From the NCBI GenBank assembly GCA_027343965.1, contig DAHWJX010000018.1, positions 1 through 29,563 of the forward strand: DNA of 29,563 nucleotides, given 5' to 3'. The position numbers and the translations under genes were made by a program. The notes beneath the pieces were generated by a model. That model was not told the origin of the DNA, searched no databases, and saw only the letters and a list, made by a program, of their open reading frames with translations. Numbering within the stretch: position 1 is the stretch's first letter; each line of letters starts with the position of its first letter. Origin of the DNA: JAKACU01 sp021821185. GTDB lineage: Bacteria > Bacillota > Bacilli > Alicyclobacillales > SLC66. This document shows positions 23,797-29,563 of the stretch, one piece after another.

Positions 23797-26130
23797 TTAG
23801 TTTAGAACGCACAGCGCCTCATCGAGGACTTGATCCATATGATTGACAAAGATAAGCTGTAATTCCTTACGAACGCTCTCAGGAATATCTTGCACGTCCT
23901 TTTCGTTTTCCGCAGGTAAAAGTACCGTTTTAATACCTGCACGATGCGCACTCAAGCTTTTCTCCTTCACTCCTCCAATCGGTAATACACGACCACGCAG
24001 CGTGATCTCACCAGTCATAGCAAGATCCCGTCGAATGGGTCGACCCGTCAAAGCGGATGCGATGGCTGTGGCCATCGTGATCCCAGCAGATGGCCCATCT
24101 TTTGGTATCGCACCTTCTGGCACATGAATATGAATATCATGTTTTTCAGCAAAATCCGGTGCTACATCCAGTTGTTTTGAGCGTGTGCGAATGTAAGATA
24201 ATGCAGCTTGAGCAGACTCTTTCATCACATCACCCAATTGTCCAGTGATAATCAAGCGCCCTGTTCCATCCATCACAGACACTTCAATAGCAAGCGTGTC
24301 ACCACCAGCCTCGGTCCAAGCAAGTCCGGTTGCCACGCCAATCTGATCTACAGCCTCCGCCGTTCCATAACGAAACCTTGGCACTCCTAAGAAAGTTGGC
24401 AAATTTTTCACTGTAACAACAACACGTCGCTTCGTACCCATTACAATCTCTTTAGCGGCCTTACGACAGATCGCTGCGATTTGCCGTTCTAAGTTTCTGA
24501 CACCGGCCTCGCGCGTATACTCGCGAATAATTCGAGCCACCGCATCTTCTCCAAGACTTAACTGCTCTTTTTGTAACCCATGCGCGCTTCGTTGTTTCGG
24601 CAATAAATAGTTGGTGGCGATTCGCAACTTCTCAACTTCCGTATAACCGGACAAAGAAATCAGTTCCATGCGATCAAGTAGCGGTTGCGGAATCCCATGA
24701 ACGGTATTGGCAGTCGTAATGAACATCACATGAGATAAGTCATACGGCAATTCGATGTAGTGATCACTAAAGGTGCTATTTTGCTCTGGATCGAGAACTT
24801 CCAACATGGCAGAGGCCGGGTCTCCACGAAAATCATGTGCCATCTTATCAATTTCATCAAGTAGAAAAACGGGCGACTGTGTTCCTGATGTCTTCATTCC
24901 TTGAATGACGCGCCCAGGCATAGCTCCCACATAGGTTCGCCGATGTCCGCGAATCTCTGCTTCATCACGTACACCGCCAAGTGACATGCGTACAAACTTA
25001 CGATGTAAAGCTCGAGCAATGGATTTTGCCAAGGATGTCTTACCAACCCCCGGTGGTCCTACCAAACACAAAATGGGTCCACGAGGTTCTTTGACCAGTT
25101 TTTGCACCGCCAAATGTTCGATCATACGTTCCTTGACCTTTTCAAGACCATAATGGTCTTCGTCAAGAACCGTTTTAGCGTGTGCAAGATCAATTTCTTC
25201 GATCGTACCCTCTTGCCATGGCAAGCTTAAGAGCCAGTCCACATAAGTGCGAATAACCGAGCCTTCAGCCGAAGCAGTTGGGATTTTTTCCAGACGGTCA
25301 AGTTCTTTCGTTACTTTCTCGACAACCGTTTCTGGCAAAGACAATTGCTCCATCTGGGATCGCAAGTCATCTACCTCGGCTTGGCGGCCCTCTTTATCAC
25401 CCAATTCTTTTTGGATAGCTTTCATTTGTTCACGCAAATAATATTCCTTTTGCGTTCGTTCCATCTGTTTTCTAACACGTTGATTGATCGTTTTCTCCAG
25501 CTCCAGAATCTCCTTTTCGTCAGACAGCATCTGCAAAAGGATCTCGAGTCGCTCCTTTATATCCAACGTTTCCAATATCGCTTGTTTATCTTTTATTTTT
25601 AGCGACAAATTGCCTGCAATCGCATCAGCTACACGTCCTGGTTCTTCAATGTCCGACACGGACGCAAGCACTTCACTGGCTTGTTTGTTGGACAACTTTA
25701 AAAACTGTTCAAATTGCGAAATGACCGCACGCACCAGCGCATCGATGCGTGGGGTGCGCGTCGTTGCTTCCACCAACATGTGTGCGTTGACTTGGTAATA
25801 ATCAACACTGAGATCAAAATGTTCAATATGAGCTCTCTGAACACCTTCAACCAATACGCGAATCGTACCGTTGGGCAATTTCATCATTTGTTTAATGCGA
25901 GCTACCGTGCCCGTTAGATAAATGTCTTCTGGCGCAGGGTCATCATCTTGTGAGTCCCTTTGTGATGCCAAAAGGATCATGTGATCATCCACCATGGACT
26001 TTTCTAAAGCGCGAACTGACCTATCTCGACCAACATCCAAATGCAAAACCATAGCGGGGTACACGAGCAATCCACGAAGTGGCAACAACGGCAAAACTCG
26101 TTTTTCGACTGTCTCTATTTGTTGTGGCAA
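23797..26130 (-). CDS. lon: ATP-dependent protease LonA
   Basis: Lon degrades misfolded and regulatory proteins in the cytoplasm. The 777 residues contain the N-terminal substrate-binding domain (10-205), a coiled-coil region (205-285), the AAA+ module with Walker A GPPGVGKT (358-365) and the LLDEIDKM Walker B, and the protease domain. Its catalytic Ser is S681 (KDGPSAG) and its Lys is K724 (GGVKEKS), 43 residues apart as in E. coli Lon. The start is a TTG at 26128-26130 with GGGGGTG upstream. It has its own promoter and terminates by reading through engB. Confidence 0.97.
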   Translation of the reverse strand: MPQQIETVEKRVLPLLPLRGLLVYPAMVLHLDVGRDRSVRALEKSMVDDHMILLASQRDSQDDDPAPEDIYLTGTVARIKQMMKLPNGTIRVLVEGVQRAHIEHFDLSVDYYQVNAHMLVEATTRTPRIDALVRAVISQFEQFLKLSNKQASEVLASVSDIEEPGRVADAIAGNLSLKIKDKQAILETLDIKERLEILLQMLSDEKEILELEKTINQRVRKQMERTQKEYYLREQMKAIQKELGDKEGRQAEVDDLRSQMEQLSLPETVVEKVTKELDRLEKIPTASAEGSVIRTYVDWLLSLPWQEGTIEEIDLAHAKTVLDEDHYGLEKVKERMIEHLAVQKLVKEPRGPILCLVGPPGVGKTSLAKSIARALHRKFVRMSLGGVRDEAEIRGHRRTYVGAMPGRVIQGMKTSGTQSPVFLLDEIDKMAHDFRGDPASAMLEVLDPEQNSTFSDHYIELPYDLSHVMFITTANTVHGIPQPLLDRMELISLSGYTEVEKLRIATNYLLPKQRSAHGLQKEQLSLGEDAVARIIREYTREAGVRNLERQIAAICRKAAKEIVMGTKRRVVVTVKNLPTFLGVPRFRYGTAEAVDQIGVATGLAWTEAGGDTLAIEVSVMDGTGRLIITGQLGDVMKESAQAALSYIRTRSKQLDVAPDFAEKHDIHIHVPEGAIPKDGPSAGITMATAIASALTGRPIRRDLAMTGEITLRGRVLPIGGVKEKSLSAHRAGIKTVLLPAENEKDVQDIPESVRKELQLIFVNHMDQVLDEALCVLN

Positions 26131-26161
26131 AATTTACACCCCCACATCAATATCCATGTGC

Positions 26162-26190
26162 ATTGTAACGAAAAGAGTCCCCTTTGTCTA
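26162..26190 (-). promoter_or_regulatory. Sigma-A promoter of lonA
   Basis: TAGACA (26185-26190) and TACAAT (26162-26167) on the reverse strand are separated by 17 bases. They lie just after the lonB terminator hairpin and about 30 bases before the lonA start. I saw no CIRCE or CtsR operator. Confidence 0.68.
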
Positions 26191-26200
26191 ACCGCGAAGC

Positions 26201-26240
26201 AAGCAAATGGCGACAAGCTGCCCAAGGCATCTTGTCGCCA
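26201..26240 (-). terminator. Terminator hairpin after lonB
   Basis: A perfect 10-base inverted repeat, TGGCGACAAG (26208-26217) and CTTGTCGCCA (26231-26240), surrounds a 13-base loop. On the reverse strand it is followed by TTTGCTTGC, a weak T-run. It separates lonB from the lonA promoter. Confidence 0.7.
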
Positions 26241-26261
26241 CAAAACAATTGCTACGCCAAG

Positions 26262-27968
26262 TTACACAGAACCTTGGGCAATAGCCGGAGGCAGCGTTGT
26301 TATGCCCGGATTTACGACAGTGGGCGGGGAAATAGGCACGCCATCCTCTTGATCCGCAAACGTCTCTCGCAATACAGCATGCAACGAATCGACATAGACA
26401 ATCTCCATATCCTTCATATGGCCAAGTTGCTCTTGTTTATTTTCTACGGGTACTAACACCTTTGTCACACCGGCAAGGCGTGCTGCTGCCACTTTGACAG
26501 GGACACCACCAACAGCTCGTACGCCCCCATGGATGGTCACTTCACCTGTCATAGCCAATACATTGCTGATTTTTTGCTGTGTTATCGCAGAATAGATAGC
26601 CGTCGCAATGCTTACTCCAGCGGACGGTCCGTCAACTGGGACACCCCCTGGAAAATTGACATGGATGTCAAAATCTTTAAGATTCACAGGCAACTCAGCT
26701 TGAAGTGCAGTCAACACATTGTCAATCGAGCTACGGGCCATACTCTTGCGACGAATTACGCGCGAACCTGACCCAAGTTCCTCTTCTTCCACAACCCCCG
26801 AGACAGAAACGATACCGCGGGACTTGCCTGATGCAGGCATCGCTGTCGCTTCTACTTCAAGCAACATACCAAGTGACGGTCCATAAACGGCTAACCCATT
26901 GACCACACCAATTTGCGATTTGTCGGCAATTTTGCGCTCTGGCCGAGGCGACAACTGACTGCTTTGAATCACCCATTCCACATCGCTCGTTGCAATACCA
27001 GATCGATGGTCAGTAATCGCCGTTCCAGCAGCTAACTGCACCAAATTAACCGCCTCACGACCATTGGTGGCATGGCGAGTGATCAGATCAACAGCCATTT
27101 CCGGAATGCTGATACTAATTTTTGTCGCAGCGCCTCGAACAATGCTGCCAATTTCATCACCTGTCAGTGGGCGAAAAAAGATCTCCAAGCAACGCGAACG
27201 AATCGCGGGCGGAATCTCTTGCGGGCTTCTCGTCGTCGCACCCACCAAACGGAAATCTGCAGGCAAACCATTTTGAAAAATGTCATGAATATGCGCCGGA
27301 ATGTTGTTATCGTCCTCACTATAATACGCGCTTTCAAAATACACCCGACGATCCTCCAAAACTTTGAGGAGTTTATTCATCTGAATAGGATGAAGTTCTC
27401 CAATTTCATCGATAAACAACACACCACCATGAGCCTTTGTAACCGCTCCCGCTTTTGGTTGCGGAATGCCCGCAACACCCATCGCTCCAGCACCTTGGTA
27501 GATCGGATCATGCACAGACCCAATCAAAGGATCTGCAATCCCCCGTTCATCGAATCGCGCTGTAGTTGCATCAAGCTCAATAAACGTGGCATCGTACTGA
27601 AAAGGTGACCCCGTCGTACGTTTTGCTTCGTCGAGTACCACGCGTGCTGCCGCGGTTTTGCCGACTCCAGGGGGACCATAAATCAGCACATGCTGGGGAT
27701 GCGGTCCGCATAAAGCGGCTCGCAAGGCACGCAATCCATCCTCTTGCCCCACAATATCAGCTAATTTGGAAGGACGCGTGCGCTCAGCCAAGGGTTCCGA
27801 CAGAGATACATTTCGCAAATGGCGCAAGCGCTCAAGTTCTCTCGCTGATTCTCGATCGATGGCACTGCGATTGCCTTGTTGCATGCGCAATAGGTTAAAA
27901 AAATACATCCCGATAATCACCGTGAAAACCAACTGTACTAACGCTATTACAACCGCCGCCGCATTCAT
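26262..27968 (-). CDS. lonB: ATP-dependent protease LonB (membrane-anchored, sporulation type)
   Basis: LonB is the second Lon protease of Bacillales, working in the forespore. From the ATG at 27966-27968 the protein has 568 residues: an N-terminal membrane helix (about 3-27), then AAA+ with Walker A GPPGVGKT (98-105) and FIDEIGEL, and a Lon protease domain with S449 (VDGPSAG) and K492 (GGVPVKVAAARLAG). It lacks the large N-terminal LonA domain. GGAGGGG precedes this ATG, so the longer upstream frame is rejected. The C-terminal tail of about 25 residues is Pro-rich. A sigma-F-like promoter lies upstream. Confidence 0.95.
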   Translation of the reverse strand: MNAAAVVIALVQLVFTVIIGMYFFNLLRMQQGNRSAIDRESARELERLRHLRNVSLSEPLAERTRPSKLADIVGQEDGLRALRAALCGPHPQHVLIYGPPGVGKTAAARVVLDEAKRTTGSPFQYDATFIELDATTARFDERGIADPLIGSVHDPIYQGAGAMGVAGIPQPKAGAVTKAHGGVLFIDEIGELHPIQMNKLLKVLEDRRVYFESAYYSEDDNNIPAHIHDIFQNGLPADFRLVGATTRSPQEIPPAIRSRCLEIFFRPLTGDEIGSIVRGAATKISISIPEMAVDLITRHATNGREAVNLVQLAAGTAITDHRSGIATSDVEWVIQSSQLSPRPERKIADKSQIGVVNGLAVYGPSLGMLLEVEATAMPASGKSRGIVSVSGVVEEEELGSGSRVIRRKSMARSSIDNVLTALQAELPVNLKDFDIHVNFPGGVPVDGPSAGVSIATAIYSAITQQKISNVLAMTGEVTIHGGVRAVGGVPVKVAAARLAGVTKVLVPVENKQEQLGHMKDMEIVYVDSLHAVLRETFADQEDGVPISPPTVVNPGITTLPPAIAQGSV

Positions 27969-28007
27969 GGCATCCCCTCCACTCACCCATACAGACTTCA
28001 TACTGGT

Positions 28008-28037
28008 TAGTATATCCAGAACCTGGTAAGTGTAACC
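28008..28037 (-). promoter_or_regulatory. Candidate sigma-F promoter of lonB
   Basis: On the reverse strand GGTTA (28033-28037) and GGATATACTA (28008-28017) are separated by exactly 15 bases, matching the sigma-F pattern GYWTA-N15-GGNRANAMTW with one mismatch in each box. The predicted start is about 33 bases upstream of the lonB ATG. In B. subtilis lonB is known to be sigma-F dependent; this site suggests the same here. Confidence 0.6.
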
Positions 28038-28040
28038 ATC

Positions 28041-28071
28041 AAAAAGGCGCACTCTAATGAGCGCGCCTTTT
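28041..28071 (-). terminator. Strong terminator after clpX
   Basis: On the reverse strand AAAAGGCGCGCTC pairs with GAGTGCGCCTTTT around an ATTA loop, with one G-U pair, and the helix runs into TTTTT. It ends the clpP-clpX transcripts 17 bases after the clpX stop and isolates lonB. Confidence 0.9.
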
Positions 28072-28087
28072 ACGATGCAGTGTTTTC

Positions 28088-29368
28088 TTAAGCTGTCTCT
28101 TCTTTTTTCTTTTTCTTTCTACCATCCGTCACAGGACCTGAATCCACCACCAACATCGGTTCTTCTCTGTTGGCAACTGTTTCTTTCGTTACGATGCATC
28201 GACGTACATCGGCACGGGAAGGCAACTCATACATAACATTGAGCATGATACTCTCAATAATGGCTCGTAAGCCACGCGCTCCAGTGCTACGTTTGATTGC
28301 CTCTTTGGCGATCTCCGTCAACGCCTCATCAGCAAACTCAAGTTCAACGGAATCCATTTCGAGCAAACGTTGATATTGCTTAACCAATGCATTTTTCGGT
28401 TCGACCAAAATTTGCTTCAACGCCGCTTCATCAAGCGCTTGTAAAGTGGCGATGACAGGCAAACGACCAACAAACTCTGGAATTAGGCCATACTTCAAGA
28501 GGTCTTCCGGCAACACTCGACTTAGAACTTCGGAGTCAACGGCAGATTCTCTCGCTTCAGGTGATGTACCAAACCCGATCACCTTTTTACCCAAACGTCG
28601 TTTGATGATTGGTTCCATGCCATCAAAAGCGCCGCCACAGATAAACAAAATATTGCCTGTATCAATCTGTATAAATTCCTGATGCGGATGCTTTCTTCCA
28701 CCTTGCGGCGGAACGCTGGCTACCGTACCTTCAAGAATCTTCAGCAAAGCTTGTTGTACACCTTCACCCGATACATCCCGTGTAATGGACGGGTTTTCCG
28801 ATTTTCTTGCGATCTTATCAATTTCGTCGATGTAGATAATTCCTTTTTCAGCTTTCTCCACATCATAATCAGCAGCTTGAATCAATTTTAATAAGATGTT
28901 TTCCACATCTTCACCGACGTAACCAGCCTCTGTCAGTGAAGTTGCGTCCGCGATGGCAAAAGGTACATTTAAAATTCTAGCGAGCGTCTGTGCCAGCAAC
29001 GTCTTACCGGACCCCGTCGGCCCAATCAGTAAAATGTTACTTTTCGAGAGTTCTACATCATCACTTTTCGATGTCGAGTTAATCCGCTTATAGTGGTTAT
29101 AGACAGCCACAGAAAGCGTTCTCTTTGCCTGTTCCTGGCCGATCACATAAGAATCAAGAATACCCTTGATCTCTGTGGGCTTCGGTACATCTTTTAATTC
29201 GAACTCTTCATCATCGCCGAGTTCCTCCTCGACAATCTCGTTGCACAATTCAATACACTCATCACAAATGTAAACACCGGGACCCGCAACGAGTTTGCGG
29301 ACTTGATCCTGGGTCTTCCCACAAAAGGAGCATTTGAGTTGTCCCTTGTCATCGTTAAACTTAAACAT
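28088..29368 (-). CDS. clpX: ATP-dependent Clp protease ATP-binding subunit ClpX
   Basis: ClpX unfolds substrates and feeds them to ClpP. The 426 residues begin with the zinc-binding domain (C13, C16, C35, C38 in CSFCG and CDECI). Walker A is GPTGSGKT (116-123), Walker B is IIYIDEIDKI, and the ClpP-docking loop IGFG follows in the large domain (KKVIGFGTS). The C terminus is a Lys/Glu-rich tail. A GGAGGG ribosome site lies six bases before the ATG; the gene starts 12 bases after clpP. Confidence 0.97.
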   Translation of the reverse strand: MFKFNDDKGQLKCSFCGKTQDQVRKLVAGPGVYICDECIELCNEIVEEELGDDEEFELKDVPKPTEIKGILDSYVIGQEQAKRTLSVAVYNHYKRINSTSKSDDVELSKSNILLIGPTGSGKTLLAQTLARILNVPFAIADATSLTEAGYVGEDVENILLKLIQAADYDVEKAEKGIIYIDEIDKIARKSENPSITRDVSGEGVQQALLKILEGTVASVPPQGGRKHPHQEFIQIDTGNILFICGGAFDGMEPIIKRRLGKKVIGFGTSPEARESAVDSEVLSRVLPEDLLKYGLIPEFVGRLPVIATLQALDEAALKQILVEPKNALVKQYQRLLEMDSVELEFADEALTEIAKEAIKRSTGARGLRAIIESIMLNVMYELPSRADVRRCIVTKETVANREEPMLVVDSGPVTDGRKKKKKEETA

Positions 29369-29380
29369 GCGTTTCCCTCC

Positions 29381-29563
29381 TCACGCAAGGTTTGGACGCA
29401 CAATCACCTCGTCGATAAGCCCATAGCTCTTGGCTTCTTCTGCGCTCATCCAATTGTCGCGATCCGTATCCTGTTCAATGCGTTCTAGCGATTGACCGGT
29501 GCGTTCGACATAAATCATGTTCAATTTGCGACGGGTCTTTAAAATCCACTCGGCGTGAATTTT
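29381..29563 (-). CDS. clpP: ATP-dependent Clp protease proteolytic subunit ClpP (C-terminal part)
   Basis: Only the last 60 codons lie in the window; the gene begins beyond the right edge. The reverse strand translates to a frame with the signature DTDRDNWMSAEEAKSYGLID, which is the C-terminal ClpP motif and contains the catalytic Asp. The stop is at 29381-29383, directly before the clpX ribosome site, so the pair forms an operon as usual. Confidence 0.96.
   Translation of the reverse strand, partial: KIHAEWILKTRRKLNMIYVERTGQSLERIEQDTDRDNWMSAEEAKSYGLIDEVIVRPNLA

Noticed and set aside
26131..26261. Heat-shock operators (CIRCE or CtsR boxes) before lonA
   Set aside because: The only inverted repeat is the hairpin at 26208-26240, which looks like a terminator and does not match either operator.
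27072..27608. Open frame of 178 codons on the plus strand inside lonB
   Set aside because: It is antisense to the conserved AAA+ region of LonB and does not resemble a known protein.
1..29563. Prophage, insertion sequence, CRISPR array or RNA gene clusters
   Set aside because: No transposase, integrase, direct-repeat array, tRNA or rRNA sequence was recognised in the window.

Overview
The window comes from a Gram-positive, endospore-forming Firmicute of the Bacillales. An Alicyclobacillaceae-type relative is my guess from the gene set and moderate GC; this is inference. The backbone has the Bacillus-type order, read on the minus strand: clpP (partial), clpX, lonB, lonA, engB, then hemA-hemX-hemC-hemD-hemB-hemL, and later spoVID, valS, folC and murC (partial). 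No tRNA, rRNA, insertion sequence, CRISPR array or replication origin was seen. The longest stretch without a coding region (4134-4436) is the T-box leader of valS.

Right part (15.7-29.6 kb): proteolysis and heme synthesis. clpP and clpX are followed by a strong terminator. lonB then has a sigma-F-like promoter, which would place it in the forespore, and ends in a hairpin. lonA has its own sigma-A promoter and runs into engB. An EamA-type transporter is the main plus-strand gene; it diverges from the heme operon and overlaps the end of engB. hemAXCDBL makes protoporphyrin precursors from glutamyl-tRNA.

Middle part (5.4-15.8 kb): a Tad (tight adherence) type IVc pilus locus lies between hemL and spoVID/valS. 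A perfect consensus sigma-A promoter sits inside the end of hemL. It fires directly into what looks like a cyclic-di-GMP (GEMM-I) riboswitch. Next come a small soluble DesK/DegS-like histidine kinase, a NarL-type response regulator, a terminator, the Flp pilin, an attenuator-like terminator, and then tadE, tadG, cpaB, cpaE (receiver plus MinD-like ATPase), tadA, tadB, tadC and a DUF192 protein. tadC carries an in-frame TAA just before its last membrane helix; the rest of the reading frame downstream is intact and family-typical. spoVID, a spore-coat morphogenetic protein with a C-terminal LysM domain, follows in the same direction.

Left part (1-5.4 kb): valS-folC-murC is read from a sigma-A promoter through a valine T-box riboswitch. 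Two unknown membrane proteins, one of 205 residues and one of 53, lie divergently between valS and spoVID.

The most interesting element is the riboswitch-fronted regulatory cassette, which would tie Tad pilus production to the second messenger c-di-GMP. The interrupted tadC comes next.
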